From MGBC163016 sp910588905 (GTDB lineage Bacteria; Actinomycetota; Coriobacteriia; Coriobacteriales; Eggerthellaceae): a stretch of 64,000 nt of DNA. Under the pieces are notes generated by a model, which made no database searches, was not told the DNA's origin, and saw only the letters and a program-made list of their open reading frames with translations. The stretch lies in contig CAPGDO010000010.1 in assembly GCA_948616985.1 (NCBI GenBank), positions 1 to 64,000 of the forward strand, read 5' to 3'. Positions 9,101 to 18,461 of the stretch are shown piece by piece. Made by a program: the position numbers and the translations under genes. Numbering within the stretch: position 1 is the stretch's first letter; every line of letters begins with the position of its first letter.

Positions 9101-12100
9101 ATAAGGCAAATTATGGACGCGCATTTTCGTCCGATCGAAATCCGAACCCTGGCATAGGAGCCTCTCGCTCTTGTAATCCAAAGCGAAGTCCATGTCATAG
9201 TCGAAGAAAGCTTGCTTGTCTCCCTCGAACCGCAAGACCGGATACCCTACGTTGATGGTAGGGTCGAATTCCCATGTGTCGCCGCTGAAGCCCCAAGCGT
9301 TATAGGTTTCCTCTTCCCGCAAGTTGGGGAAAGAATAGATGTTGGGGAATCGTTGCCCTTGTTCGTCGCGCAGGGTTACATATAGAGTGCTTCTTGCATA
9401 GGACACATTTGCACTCTGGTCGCCCCTCAAGCTCTGTCCAGAGGTTACAGCCGCGTCCTCGTAGCAGTTCTGGAAGGCGCTGCCCGCACCCGCGGCCGTG
9501 TAGCCCGCCAGACGCCAATAGCCTGCCTTAGCAACTCCCAGCCCAACGCAGTTGGACACCCGCGTATTCGCAGCATCGTAGTTCTCTGCCTCGATATCGC
9601 CCAGCAGCACGCCGACCTTCGATGCGGCGCTCCCGCTCACGTTTACCTTCGAGACGCAGCGGTTCAACTGCGCCGACGTCCTCACCGCGCCCACCACGCC
9701 GCCGCACTTGACTCCCGACGTAGAGAGGCCTCCCTGCACGAAGATGTCCTCCATCGAACCATTGAGCATCCACCCGGTGATGAAGCCGCCATAGCCGCTC
9801 TGCCCGCACGTCAGGGCGCCGTTGGTCACCTGTATGCGCCTGAACTGCGACCCCTGTGCGGTCACGCCGTTGACGCCCATCCATCCGTCGTCGCCCGACA
9901 CGAACCCGATGCGCCACTTGCCTCGCAGGCTCACCTTGTCGAAGAACAAATCGGAGAACTTCGAGTTGAGGGAACGACGCGCAAGAATGCCCAGCTGCTC
10001 GCCACGCGCCACATCCTGCAGGTTGCTGCAGTCCCGGATGGTCAGATTGTTGATGTCGGCGTTGTGCACGTTGGCGAACAGCGACGCGCCTGCAAGGCCC
10101 GTTATCGTATGCCCGTTGCCATTGAACACCTTCGGGTTCGTTGCCGTGCCGCTCATGAGCTGCGACACCACCGAAACCGTCCGCGTATCGGCTGCCTCAT
10201 TGGCGGCAGACCACTCCGTGAAGTCGAGGTCGGCCATCAGATGGAACGTGTCCACACCGCGCTGCAAGTCGTCGCCGATGCCCACGAAGTCGTCGACCGT
10301 ATATATGTTCCGCTCGAACTTCGTGTAGCTTACGTTCTCCACCTCGGTGTTGTTCACCGTCTTCGCCGGAAGCTGCATCGCGGTGCCCTCGAGGGACAGG
10401 TTCTTGATGTAGGCGTGCTTTGCCCCCGTGAAGAGCGCGGGGAGCAACTCGCCTTCCGTATAGATGCGGTGCCCCTGCCCGTCCAGCTTGCCCATGAACA
10501 CGATGTCGACGAGGCTGCTCGCGGCCTCGTCGATGCCCGACACCTTGATGTCGTTGTCAAGCACGTAGCTGCCATAGGGGTTGTCGGCGATCGCCTGCAG
10601 GTCCTCCGCAGTGCGGATGTGCGTGACGGGCACCTTGTCCTCGTACACGCTTGAGCGGAAGTCGTTCGTCATGCGCTTGGCCAGGAAGTACATGCGCGAG
10701 CGCAGGCCGTTCATCTGCGTGAGGTTGCGGTCGGCCTTGCCCGCATCGGTCTTCAGCGCCGTCTCGAACTTGTCCACCAGGTCATCGAAGTCGACGTAGG
10801 TGATCTTGTCCTCGTTGGCCTCGATGGCGTCCCACTTGGCCATCTGCCATTCCTTGAATGAGCCGTACCCGGTAAGCTTCTGCAGCTTCGCCAGGTCGCC
10901 GCCGCCTCCGTTGCGCCCGAATTCGGCCCAGGCGTCGAAGCCCTTGTCGCCGAGCATGCGGTATATCTCCAACTTGAACGACCGCGAATCGGGGCGGTTG
11001 CCGTTGCAGTGTATGGGGAACCACCACACGCCGCGCAGGTCGTCGGCGACGTAGTTGGCCCACAGCCACGTCCAGCTGCTTGACTCGGGCAAGCCCGGGC
11101 GCAGGAACAGCTGGTTGTCGTACACTTCCTCCACAGTCTCGAACTTACGCGAGCCGTCGTTGAACACCGATGAGTTCACCGGCATGGTGGCCGTCGTTCC
11201 ATCATAGCCGTTCAGCACGTTGTTGCGCGAATGCAGGATGGTGGCCGTGGCGCCGGTGTCCATCGCCGAGGTGCCGTTCTGCCCGTCGAACCACGCCTGT
11301 GACGCCACTGCGTTCTGCTCGTCCTTGTCCAGCCTGAGGAACGCCTGCAACGCAGCATAGTCCAACATGTCCAGCGTCTCGTACATCTTGTGGTAGTAGT
11401 CGTCTATCTTCTCCTTGGACATGATGCGCTCGCGGCTCAGGTTGGATGACACGTCCTTCGACAGGTCCCAGTCGAAGGTCAGGTTCATCACGTACGTCCA
11501 GCCGCCGAAGCCTTGGGTCAGGAAGCCGTCGGTATAGTCCTCGTTGTTGGTGATGCCGCGCTGCTCGCCGTTCAGGAATATCTCCTTGTCGATGGCGTGC
11601 GCCATCTCATGCGACCAGTAGTAGTCCCACGCGCACCCAAGCGCGGTGTAGGCCAGGAAGTAGATGTTCTTGTCGGTCCTCGATATGTTGTTCGTCATGG
11701 CCGCAGCGCCCTGGCCGTTGGCGATGAAGCGCCCGGTGACGTCGGTGAAGTTCTTGAGGTAGGGGTCCTCGGTGAGCTTCTTGCCCGTGGTGCCTTCCCG
11801 CTCCATGATCGACCTGCCCGAGTCGTACTTGGAGAAGATGTTGTCGAAGCTGACGACACAGACGGAGTCGACCCGCTCGACCCCCACGATGGAGGTCACG
11901 GTGGACACATAGCGCGACGCGGGGATGAAGATGTTGTCCAGGCGCTTCTTGTACGAGGCCCGGTGCGCGTCGTCGAGCGGGGTGCCCACCTCGTAGTTGC
12001 CGGTCGTTCCTGAGGCTATCAGCAGCGTGGTGGAGGCAAAGTACTGCGTGCCCGGCTCCAGCGTCAGCCACAGCAGCAGGTAGTCCGGATATCGAGACGC

Positions 12101-14389
12101 CTGGTCCCAGCCGCGCCATAGCGGCCGTTCGCTTTCGGGGACGCTCTCGTATTCGGGCGGCATGTATTCGTGGTAGAACGCGATGGAGCTCATGTAGTCC
12201 TTGAACCACTCGGCCATGCTGGCGTAGCCGGTCGTGCGCTTGACCACGAGCTGGACGAGCTGCGTCGAAGACGTGAGGCCCGTGTAGCTGTAGAACATCT
12301 TGGGGATCACCATCTCGGAGAGCGCATCCACCTTGGCGAAGACGGGCATGTAGGATTTCCGCAACGTGGGCGTCATGCTCAAGAGCGACAGGCCGGGCCT
12401 GATGACGCTGCCCCGGAACGCCATCACCAAGAACGCGTTCGAGTCCTTTCGCGCCTTCACGGTCTCGTTGCCGCCGACATCGAAGCCCATGAAGCGCTCC
12501 AGGTAGGCGTAGAGGAACATCAGGTTGAACATCTTGGTCTCGGGCGCCGTCGAGCTCCAGTCCTCGCTCGGCATGGCAGCCTCTGCATTTTGCATGATGT
12601 AGTTCCACGCATACGACTGCGAGTCGCAGGCGTTCCATGCAGGTATGTTTGTGACGAGGTTGGCCGCCACCTCCTCGGCGTTGTCGCGGATGTTCTTGTC
12701 GAAGTAGTCGCGGACGCTGCGATGCATGCGGGGGTTGCCGCTGTAGCTCTGGAACCATGACGCCCAGGTCTTCGAGCGAATGAACGATGCCATGCGGGTG
12801 ATGGCGGGCTGGGCGCTCTTGCCGATGATCCAGAAGTTCGGCTGGTACAGCACGCCCGTGTCTTGCGTCGCGTAGGATGCGGTGCAGGCTCCTTTGCCCA
12901 GGTAGTCAAGGTCGAGGGTCTGCGAAGTGCCGTCGGCGAAGCACACCACGCTGCGCACGACGTCCTGCTCTTGGCCTTCGAACAGGCTCACCTTCATGCC
13001 GTCGTCCTTGTGCACCGGCCACATCTCGCGGATCTCCTTCGTGGCCAGCGGACTGTTCGCCGGCATAGCGTTGCCCGACTTCACGATGTCCTCGTAGGAG
13101 GCGAAGGGGGCCAGCTTGTAGGCGTTGAGATAGGCGTACTCGCGCGCGGCCACATAGCCGGGGGTGTTCGCAAGCTCGGCCTTCACGGTGGCATCGTTCA
13201 CCGTGGGCTGGCCGCTTACGTTCCACACATAGCCATCCCCGTCCACATTCGAGTAGAAGACCTCGAAGTGCCGCTCCTCCCCGTCGATGGAAGCAGGCAG
13301 CCGAAGGGTGAGATAGCCCTTGCCGCCGCTCCAACGTGCGTCAACGACGGGGCTGTAGAACTCCGGCATGTTGTAGGCCCTGACGCGTACCGTGTACTCG
13401 TGGGCGTTGTTCTTCACGCTGCTCATGAAGAATGCTCCGGTGCGAATGCTTCCGGTCCTGGTGCACAGAGCAACGGACTGGACGTTCTTCACCACGACTT
13501 CGGGCGAATAGGCACCGCGGGGCGCAGCGGCAGGACTTGCCTGGGCGGCGGCTTCGGCGAAGCTGGCCTGGGCGGCACCGATGGCGCCCCCATAGGCAAC
13601 AGGCTCCTCATCCATTGCACACAGACGCACCGTAGCGGAGATGATATCCGGCCTGGCGCCGCTCCCGTTCGCACCGCCCGCGACGTAGGGTTGCTTCGTG
13701 ACAACCTCGCCAGGCGAAAGGGACTCGTCGTGGGGAATGGCCGCTTCCTCTTCGGCCTTGCGCGCCTCCTCGGCGGCAAGGACGTCTTCGTAGGTAGGCC
13801 CTTGTGCGAGGGCTTCGAGCGCAGCCTGGACGGCTTCGTCGTCCTGCGACAAACGCTCCTCTACTTCGCCCGAGAGACTACCGTCCTCGTCAAGGCAATT
13901 GCCACACGCATCTTCAGGGCCAGCCTCGGGAACAGCTGCTCCTGAGGCCGACCCCCTCCCATCGCCATTTTGCTCAAGGTACGACCCCGTGAGCGAGCTG
14001 ACGATGAACTCGTTGTCTAGGTCGTCTTCGGTGATGGTGCCATCGGCCAGGTAACTATCCAGTATGGCCTGCTTTTCTTCCTCGGTTTTTTGCGGGGCCG
14101 TCTGCTGGGTCTGTTGGGTGGCGAGCGGACTTTGCGTCTGACCCTGGGCAACGATCAGCGTACCGTCAAGCGGCACGTCCATATTGATACGGCCCACCGG
14201 AAAACTCGTGGAAGATCGAGCCTCTTGGTTTGATGGCGCTTCGACTGCCACACTAGAAGACACAGGATCAGCGTAGGCAGACAGCACTTCGGAAAGCGGG
14301 AACGCGGGCATGAGCAGCGCGCCCGTAAGCAGCACGGAAATGGCGACGCGCCCGGCTTTGTGCATTGTCAGCTTCGTTTGTTCGAGCAC
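6194..14389 (-). CDS. Giant wall-anchored M26-like zinc metallopeptidase with InlB B-repeats
   Basis: A 2731-residue surface protein. Residues 1-41 form a signal peptide. HEMAH at 927-931 with a glutamate near 950 (NNEDYTDGF) matches the zinc site of the ZmpB/IgA1 protease family M26. A beta-rich region resembling the M26 N-terminal/GLUG segments starts near 1250 (TAEDLQAIADNPYGSYVL). Seven Listeria-Bacteroides (InlB B) repeats lie at about 1940-2510, each with a GWY/GWF core and a WAKW-like end. A Pro-rich spacer leads to a sortase motif LAETGD near 2693, a hydrophobic helix and a basic tail. The start could be GTG 14389 or ATG 14365; neither has a strong Shine-Dalgarno. It probably cleaves host proteins such as IgA or mucin, by analogy with the family. 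It is a single-gene unit with its own promoter. The HEMAH domain precedes the GLUG-like region, whereas streptococcal Zmp proteins have the opposite order. Confidence 0.85.
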   Translation of the reverse strand: MLEQTKLTMHKAGRVAISVLLTGALLMPAFPLSEVLSAYADPVSSSVAVEAPSNQEARSSTSFPVGRINMDVPLDGTLIVAQGQTQSPLATQQTQQTAPQKTEEEKQAILDSYLADGTITEDDLDNEFIVSSLTGSYLEQNGDGRGSASGAAVPEAGPEDACGNCLDEDGSLSGEVEERLSQDDEAVQAALEALAQGPTYEDVLAAEEARKAEEEAAIPHDESLSPGEVVTKQPYVAGGANGSGARPDIISATVRLCAMDEEPVAYGGAIGAAQASFAEAAAQASPAAAPRGAYSPEVVVKNVQSVALCTRTGSIRTGAFFMSSVKNNAHEYTVRVRAYNMPEFYSPVVDARWSGGKGYLTLRLPASIDGEERHFEVFYSNVDGDGYVWNVSGQPTVNDATVKAELANTPGYVAAREYAYLNAYKLAPFASYEDIVKSGNAMPANSPLATKEIREMWPVHKDDGMKVSLFEGQEQDVVRSVVCFADGTSQTLDLDYLGKGACTASYATQDTGVLYQPNFWIIGKSAQPAITRMASFIRSKTWASWFQSYSGNPRMHRSVRDYFDKNIRDNAEEVAANLVTNIPAWNACDSQSYAWNYIMQNAEAAMPSEDWSSTAPETKMFNLMFLYAYLERFMGFDVGGNETVKARKDSNAFLVMAFRGSVIRPGLSLLSMTPTLRKSYMPVFAKVDALSEMVIPKMFYSYTGLTSSTQLVQLVVKRTTGYASMAEWFKDYMSSIAFYHEYMPPEYESVPESERPLWRGWDQASRYPDYLLLWLTLEPGTQYFASTTLLIASGTTGNYEVGTPLDDAHRASYKKRLDNIFIPASRYVSTVTSIVGVERVDSVCVVSFDNIFSKYDSGRSIMEREGTTGKKLTEDPYLKNFTDVTGRFIANGQGAAAMTNNISRTDKNIYFLAYTALGCAWDYYWSHEMAHAIDKEIFLNGEQRGITNNEDYTDGFLTQGFGGWTYVMNLTFDWDLSKDVSSNLSRERIMSKEKIDDYYHKMYETLDMLDYAALQAFLRLDKDEQNAVASQAWFDGQNGTSAMDTGATATILHSRNNVLNGYDGTTATMPVNSSVFNDGSRKFETVEEVYDNQLFLRPGLPESSSWTWLWANYVADDLRGVWWFPIHCNGNRPDSRSFKLEIYRMLGDKGFDAWAEFGRNGGGGDLAKLQKLTGYGSFKEWQMAKWDAIEANEDKITYVDFDDLVDKFETALKTDAGKADRNLTQMNGLRSRMYFLAKRMTNDFRSSVYEDKVPVTHIRTAEDLQAIADNPYGSYVLDNDIKVSGIDEAASSLVDIVFMGKLDGQGHRIYTEGELLPALFTGAKHAYIKNLSLEGTAMQLPAKTVNNTEVENVSYTKFERNIYTVDDFVGIGDDLQRGVDTFHLMADLDFTEWSAANEAADTRTVSVVSQLMSGTATNPKVFNGNGHTITGLAGASLFANVHNADINNLTIRDCSNLQDVARGEQLGILARRSLNSKFSDLFFDKVSLRGKWRIGFVSGDDGWMGVNGVTAQGSQFRRIQVTNGALTCGQSGYGGFITGWMLNGSMEDIFVQGGLSTSGVKCGGVVGAVRTSAQLNRCVSKVNVSGSAASKVGVLLGDIEAENYDAANTRVSNCVGLGVAKAGYWRLAGYTAAGAGSAFQNCYEDAAVTSGQSLRGDQSANVSYARSTLYVTLRDEQGQRFPNIYSFPNLREEETYNAWGFSGDTWEFDPTINVGYPVLRFEGDKQAFFDYDMDFALDYKSERLLCQGSDFDRTKMRVHNLPYRALKDNPSYGIKEGDWQNQIFSTMPPDRFSVITESPDSIDLSEIIEYEKFQNDETAFKGTRSVSLFCFDGNSADHGLGKPYSFEKTVEIPPRPEMDCADRVRGVRAGTDGMGAIHFASIGVYKPSDLEYRPVAGEGAGDGTEATADDAAATETAWIPMTAAITPVAPGTYEVRIAATDHSFASYSKQVVVDERDPDSLKHPLVLDANGGSWVQADKVPVEYNTTETLVLPTGSDIKRDGYTFEGWYESDDFAGSPVTQIEPGQIEPITLYARWSPNTYAVKLNLGGGAFANVADNVTSYVTGTGATLAAPSRAGYTFGGWFDNEACAGSQVSSIGVFDFGDKQLWAKWNPLTYTVALELMGGELVEGLSDTPVYQTGTGLVLPTADDISRLGYAFAGWFDNADYVGSPVTAITEDDLGDKQLWAKWTTILYEVTLEKNQGTLKVGEQDVFSYQYGFGVTLPELERGGYTFGGWYASEDFSGDPVKAIGADEMGERTFWAKWTPNTYDVIYDLGSDHNGDMPPESIDLTPYESYTAGTGLVLPSTDVMAWPDHDFAGWYDSATFENSPLTEISASDYGDVTLHARWASDACVLFFHEDGGVFATTPQTVYEFGDDGFLEGSTVALPTATDIVRNGCIFEGWYDNADFNGQPLESVELTRGNIDLFAKWTAVEYGIAYELNGGAWASGYAAPDRYSVVASDVRLPGATDVVRDGFVFDGWYADAALEGAPVTAIPLGATGDLKLYASWREPTVPDPGPGTDPDPGPDPGPDGPLLEIVSLAIAELGDQAIGWDENSYARIELPASKVPTKAEDFAITVPEGVVYQITKRGSSLFAWHARIMSLVRDGGESTLWDIVLRSKADPAVEKRYVLEIVPVDEGATPLPKPPTDGGGPTPMPPSGDTTPTPSDSQPSPQPTPPVGAGGSNGDEDDHLAETGDSTFGMLLLMTSIGCLAAFGAFVAHRHRVHVRRR

Positions 14390-14440
14390 CCGCAGCTACC
14401 CTATCCCCTCGCAGCAGACGAACTTGGTATAATCCACTGC

Positions 14441-14470
14441 ATTATAAAGGGCGAAGTAACAGTTCAGCAA
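14441..14470 (-). promoter_or_regulatory. Candidate sigma-70-type promoter of the peptidase gene
   Basis: On the minus strand TTGCTG (14470-14465) and a perfect TATAAT (14446-14441) are separated by 18 bases and lie about 50 bases upstream of the start at 14389. A second TATA-like box (GGATTATACC) lies just downstream. Confidence 0.6.
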
Positions 14471-14540
14471 CGTCTAAAACCGTACTCTACCGAGCATTCT
14501 TGGTAGATACCGCCATGCACTGCACTGATGTTCACATGCG

Positions 14541-15176
14541 TTATAAGGGAGGTCCGCACCCGTCATCCTTTTCATATTCCAAAAAGGTGTATCTCTGCAG
14601 AAGCGCGCAAAGCTCTCTGAACTGATCATCACTGAGTTGAAAACGGCACAGCCAGGTGAGGCCCGGAATGAACAGGAGCTCATCGGTTACATACGCTCGT
14701 TCGATATCCTCATAAGAGCGGAATCGCTTTTGCTTTACCGAAGAACGTGAGCCAAAACGCACCTCAACACCCTCCTCGGTGCAGCTAACATGAAAACATC
14801 GCTTGGTTATGGAACGAGTAGCAGCGAACTCGTTCTCCAACAGCCTATCGAGATTCTTTCTGCAGTAAGCCTCGCTACGAGCCGACCTCGTCAAGAGGAA
14901 AACCCCCACTCCGCCTAGACCTAAGCCCATGCAGAGCAGGATATAGGCGAAGATAGATGAGGCATTCACCAGTACCGGAATGAACAAGAGGGCCATGACA
15001 AAGCACAAGAGCATGCCGCATATTCGAGATCGACGCCGGGTGCGATCAACGAAGGAGGCCAGGGCCTTTGCCTCGAAGCGGGTACGATAGAATCGCTCGA
15101 ATGCATCCACGTCCCGATCGACCGCCATCTCAGTTCCATAGTCGAATTCCAGCAGAACGGATCCCTCTTTACCCAT
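14541..15176 (-). CDS. Membrane protein of unknown function with two helices
   Basis: A 211-residue protein with a cytoplasmic N-terminal segment, two adjacent membrane helices at about residues 52-95, and a C-terminal domain of about 110 residues (VRFGSRSSVKQKRFRSYEDI). The layout recalls YcxB-like proteins, but I cannot assign a family. Its ATG abuts the TGA of the zinc-ribbon gene (15177-15371) with no gap, so the two are probably made together. They lie downstream of the molybdoenzyme module at 15479-18360, beyond a hairpin. Confidence 0.7.
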   Translation of the reverse strand: MGKEGSVLLEFDYGTEMAVDRDVDAFERFYRTRFEAKALASFVDRTRRRSRICGMLLCFVMALLFIPVLVNASSIFAYILLCMGLGLGGVGVFLLTRSARSEAYCRKNLDRLLENEFAATRSITKRCFHVSCTEEGVEVRFGSRSSVKQKRFRSYEDIERAYVTDELLFIPGLTWLCRFQLSDDQFRELCALLQRYTFLEYEKDDGCGPPL

Positions 15177-15371
15177 TCAGGTGCTCCTCTTCTTGAATTG
15201 GGTCCCATAACCACTCTGACCCGGAGGAGCGATCAGAGTGGTGCCGCACACCGAGCATACCTGGACCGCTGGATCATTAGCGGTGCCACAGGAGAAGCAG
15301 GTGCCTGCCGACTTCGCAAAATTGCTCTTTCCCTTGCATTTGCCACAGTTGCAGCATACGTAGCCGCACAT
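15177..15371 (-). CDS. Small Cys-rich double zinc-ribbon protein
   Basis: A 64-residue protein. It begins MCGYVCCNCGKCKGK, followed by CFSCG and CSVCG knuckles, enough for two zinc sites, and a basic C-terminus. The start has AAGGAG six bases upstream. Its stop abuts the start of the two-helix membrane protein. Function is unknown. It resembles in style, but not in detail, the other small zinc ribbons next to the molybdoenzyme genes at 5674, 26202 and 26472. Confidence 0.7.
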   Translation of the reverse strand: MCGYVCCNCGKCKGKSNFAKSAGTCFSCGTANDPAVQVCSVCGTTLIAPPGQSGYGTQFKKRST

Positions 15372-15418
15372 CAGAACTCCTTCTCACTTGCTCGTACCGC
15401 ACGATCGTCGAATAGGAT

Positions 15419-15449
15419 GAGGCTGCTCGCCTGCAAGACGAGCAGCCTC
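15419..15449 (-). terminator. Hairpin after molybdoenzyme module b
   Basis: GAGGCTGCTCG and CGAGCAGCCTC form a perfect 11-bp stem around a nine-base loop, 30 bases beyond the 4Fe-4S stop. No long T run follows, so it may end transcription only partly and allow read-through into the zinc-ribbon gene. Confidence 0.55.
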
Positions 15450-15478
15450 GAGAATCGCCTAGCGCAATGGGGAATAAG

Positions 15479-15826
15479 CTAGGCGGTAGCGGGGGTCATG
15501 AGCGACCAGCGGGTGACGCCGTCCATCTTAGTGGCCAGCTCCTCCACCTCGCCGTAGTACATGCACCAAGCTTGGCAGTGCTGGACGCACATGGGCATCT
15601 TGCCCTTCTCGGTCCTGTCTGCACATAGATCGCATGCCTTGGTGAGCACAGGGCTCCAAGTCCACTCCCAGCGCTCCTCACCGGTCTTCCCATCGTATTC
15701 ATAGGGTCCCACCTCAGTGAGCTTTATGCCGAACTCCCCTTCAGGAAGCCCCAGATGCTTCTTGCAGGCCACCTCGCAGCTATGGCAGCCAGTACAGTAC
15801 TCATAGTTGATAAGTATCCCTTTCAT
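15479..15826 (-). CDS. Small 4Fe-4S subunit, copy 1 of an identical pair
   Basis: A 115-residue protein with YCTGCHSCEVAC, CDLCADR, a Cys in MPMC and one in VQHC, which fits about two iron-sulfur clusters. It should serve the 840-residue catalytic subunit whose gene ends 11 bases upstream. The start has AGGAGGGCTCC upstream. By eye the gene is identical, base for base, to 21392-21739 from stop to start codon, although the flanks differ. That points to recent duplication or gene conversion, or to strong homogenising selection. Confidence 0.9.
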   Translation of the reverse strand: MKGILINYEYCTGCHSCEVACKKHLGLPEGEFGIKLTEVGPYEYDGKTGEERWEWTWSPVLTKACDLCADRTEKGKMPMCVQHCQAWCMYYGEVEELATKMDGVTRWSLMTPATA

Positions 15827-15837
15827 AGGAGCCCTCC

Positions 15838-18360
15838 TTAGCTCTGTCCCGCTGGCGGGACCTCACGGAAGCCGCCTTTTTCGAGGATCTGAACACTAGG
15901 AAGCGTGTCCCCCTCCTGCACTTTGTATATGCGACCTACTATGCTCTTGAACGGAGCGCCGATGCCACCCTCGCCTGTCTCATAGGAATAGGTGAGATTG
16001 TTGATGTTGCAATCGAAGGAACCGAAGAGGCTAGGGGCATTGCCATCGCCCTCAGGGAACCACCAACCATGCTCTGCGATGATGTATTCTGGTTGTAACG
16101 CGGGATTGATCTTCACGCACTGCTTGCAACGTCCCACATGGTTCTCTATCCAGATCCATTCACCATCGGCTAGGTTGTACTCTTCAGCAGTTTGCTTTGA
16201 TACCTGTACATAGGGCACGGGATGGAATTCGCGCATGGTCTTCTGCTGGCGGTTCTCAGAATGAAAGAATTCATAAGAACGACTACCGTTGATGATGGTG
16301 AACGGATACTTCTCGCGATACTCCTCATCTGAGATCCACTGTTCTTGAGCAACGCTCTCGTAGTGCTTCGGGAACGGATCGATACCCCACGCCTGATAGG
16401 TGGGAGCGATCAGCTCGATGCGTCCTGAAGGGGTAGAGAATCCAGGTTGGCCATCAGAGCGCAGCAGGCCCTTGGCGTACTTCTCGTAGGTAGCATTGAA
16501 TTCATCATACTCATGGCCGCCCTGCTCTACCAGATCCATGAACGTCTTCTTGCCGCCATGCTTGCGATAGAACTCGGTATGGGGATCATCTACCACATCG
16601 GCACCCGCTTTATTGCGTCCTGCCGTCTTCAATCCTGTGCCATCAGGGTTGATGAGATTGAATCCGGTATCCAGATAATCCTGGATGAAGTGATCGATAT
16701 CGGGCCAACGACGATTGAACAGCTCTGGATTCATACGGTTGCCCAACCAAACGATGACCTCTTCATCGGACTTGCATTCTCCGAAGGAAGTCACAGCCTT
16801 CATGGCACGCAAGGGCGTCCACCATACGCGCATAGAATCCCGCTCGATGCTCATCTTCAACGGCAAGAGGACATCCGCGAAGGCGGCAGCAGTCGGAGTC
16901 ATATAAGGATCTGCAACGACAATGAATTCAAAATTCATGATATTGCGATAGATGCGAGCAGTATCCAAACCATTGCAAGTGTATGTGTTGGAACCTTGGA
17001 TCCAGAGCATCTTCAAGGGATAGGGCTTGCCGGTTTCCATGGCGTAGCCCATAGCATCGCAGTCGGCCATGCCGATGAACGGTTCAGCCTTGGGCTCCTT
17101 GCCCTGCAGCTCTTGCAGCGTCTTATACGTGCACTTCTTCGCCTGCGCATCAGCGCTCGCATACATGCTGGCCGTAGCATAGCCAGGGTTGATCTCGAAG
17201 GCATTTCGCACGAGAAGGTTGGTGCCCGGGCGATCCACATTGCCGCAGATAGCCATGAGATCGCATACAGCCAAGCAGGCATGCATGGAATCCACTTGGG
17301 TATCGAAGGGCAAACCCCACTGAATGGCACCTCGCTGAGCCTCAGCATACATGCGCGCTGAAGCTGTGATGACCTCTTCGTCCACACCAGTCACCTTCGC
17401 CGCCCAAGCGGGGGTGTATCCCATCATGTCATTGTTCTCGCTCGGCTCAGCCAAATACTGCTTGAGCTCATCGTAATAGGCACACCACAGATCAACGAAT
17501 TCGCGGTCGATCAAGTCCTCTTGGGTTATGACATACAGCCATGCCAGTGCTATGCACAAGTCGGTACCAGGCCGCAGATCCAACCAATAAGCAGCCCGGA
17601 CGCCCCACCAAGTGAGGACCGGGTCGATAGAGATGATCTTGGTTCCCATCTGAACGCACTGCACCAACCAGTGTCCGATGTAACCATCTGCATTAGAGCG
17701 CAGAGGTTCGCAACCCCAGACCACAAGCACGTCTGGTCGCTTCCATTCTTTGTTGTTATAACGATCCGAGTGGCCTTCCGATGCGTCCACGATCGGAAAA
17801 TCACCCATAGGGGCAGCAGTACCGCAGACACGCGGCAGATAGCAGGAATATCCGGAAAATCCGATAGCGCCTACATTGGGAGTGCCCAAACAAGCACCAC
17901 CCAAAAACGGCACTTGGTAATTGATGTTGCGACCGGTGCCATGATTCACCATGATGGATTCGCGGCCAAATCCTGCATCATCGATATTGACCTTGATCCA
18001 ATCCTCGATGATATCCAACGCCTCATCCCAGGTGATGCGCTCGAAGGCATCCACGTTACCGCGATCCTCGCGAGCGCGCTTCATGGGATACGCAAGGCGT
18101 GTAGGATAATTCGTCGCCTCGGGCAGGTTCAGACACCGCATGCACAGCTTGCCATTAACGCAGGGATCAAGCGGATCGCCTTCTACCTTGACCAGCTTGT
18201 TGTCTTTTGTGTACGCAAGGATGCCACAGGAATCGTGGCAGCCAGGGGCAGAATAGTTGTAGGTTCGAGTGACGGTGTAACCGTCCTCCTCCCATTGCCA
18301 TTCTCCCTCGTGGTATGCCTTTCGATCTATGTTATCCAGGAACTCTTGGTAGTTAGCCAT
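15838..18360 (-). CDS. Molybdopterin oxidoreductase catalytic subunit (module b)
   Basis: An 840-residue protein. I use the ATG at 18360, preceded by AGAAAGG, rather than the upstream TTG. N-terminal cluster Cys are in APGCHDSC (C41, C45), DPC (C67) and KLCMRC (C73, C76). HGTGRNINY and GYSCYLPR (C173, candidate molybdenum ligand) follow, then the cofactor-binding core and the C-terminal FFHSENRQQKTMREF motif. There is no Tat signal, so it is probably cytoplasmic. It is a paralogue of 21783-24305, of exactly equal length and with the same MA(N/D)YQEFLD start. Its partner 4Fe-4S gene follows after 11 bases and two carriers precede it. The family includes pyrogallol transhydroxylase and the soluble catechol dehydroxylases; the substrate is not assignable. 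Confidence 0.92.
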   Translation of the reverse strand: MANYQEFLDNIDRKAYHEGEWQWEEDGYTVTRTYNYSAPGCHDSCGILAYTKDNKLVKVEGDPLDPCVNGKLCMRCLNLPEATNYPTRLAYPMKRAREDRGNVDAFERITWDEALDIIEDWIKVNIDDAGFGRESIMVNHGTGRNINYQVPFLGGACLGTPNVGAIGFSGYSCYLPRVCGTAAPMGDFPIVDASEGHSDRYNNKEWKRPDVLVVWGCEPLRSNADGYIGHWLVQCVQMGTKIISIDPVLTWWGVRAAYWLDLRPGTDLCIALAWLYVITQEDLIDREFVDLWCAYYDELKQYLAEPSENNDMMGYTPAWAAKVTGVDEEVITASARMYAEAQRGAIQWGLPFDTQVDSMHACLAVCDLMAICGNVDRPGTNLLVRNAFEINPGYATASMYASADAQAKKCTYKTLQELQGKEPKAEPFIGMADCDAMGYAMETGKPYPLKMLWIQGSNTYTCNGLDTARIYRNIMNFEFIVVADPYMTPTAAAFADVLLPLKMSIERDSMRVWWTPLRAMKAVTSFGECKSDEEVIVWLGNRMNPELFNRRWPDIDHFIQDYLDTGFNLINPDGTGLKTAGRNKAGADVVDDPHTEFYRKHGGKKTFMDLVEQGGHEYDEFNATYEKYAKGLLRSDGQPGFSTPSGRIELIAPTYQAWGIDPFPKHYESVAQEQWISDEEYREKYPFTIINGSRSYEFFHSENRQQKTMREFHPVPYVQVSKQTAEEYNLADGEWIWIENHVGRCKQCVKINPALQPEYIIAEHGWWFPEGDGNAPSLFGSFDCNINNLTYSYETGEGGIGAPFKSIVGRIYKVQEGDTLPSVQILEKGGFREVPPAGQS

Positions 18361-18461
18361 GAACAACCTTTCTTCTCGAATGGGAATTTGATCGGCGCCT
18401 CAGACTCAAGGATCCTTCTGACCGCCTCTATGCACACGGAGCATGGAACCGATCACCCTCT

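Noticed and set aside
7242..13945. Long open frames antisense to, or in other frames of, the giant peptidase gene (for example 360 codons at 12863-13945 on the plus strand)
   Set aside because: They are rich in Arg, His and Ala, have no Shine-Dalgarno or known motifs, and overlap a gene with a signal peptide, zinc site and anchor.
14389..14400. A confident choice of start for the giant peptidase
   Set aside because: GTG 14389 and ATG 14365 are both plausible; neither has a clear Shine-Dalgarno and both leave a working signal peptide.
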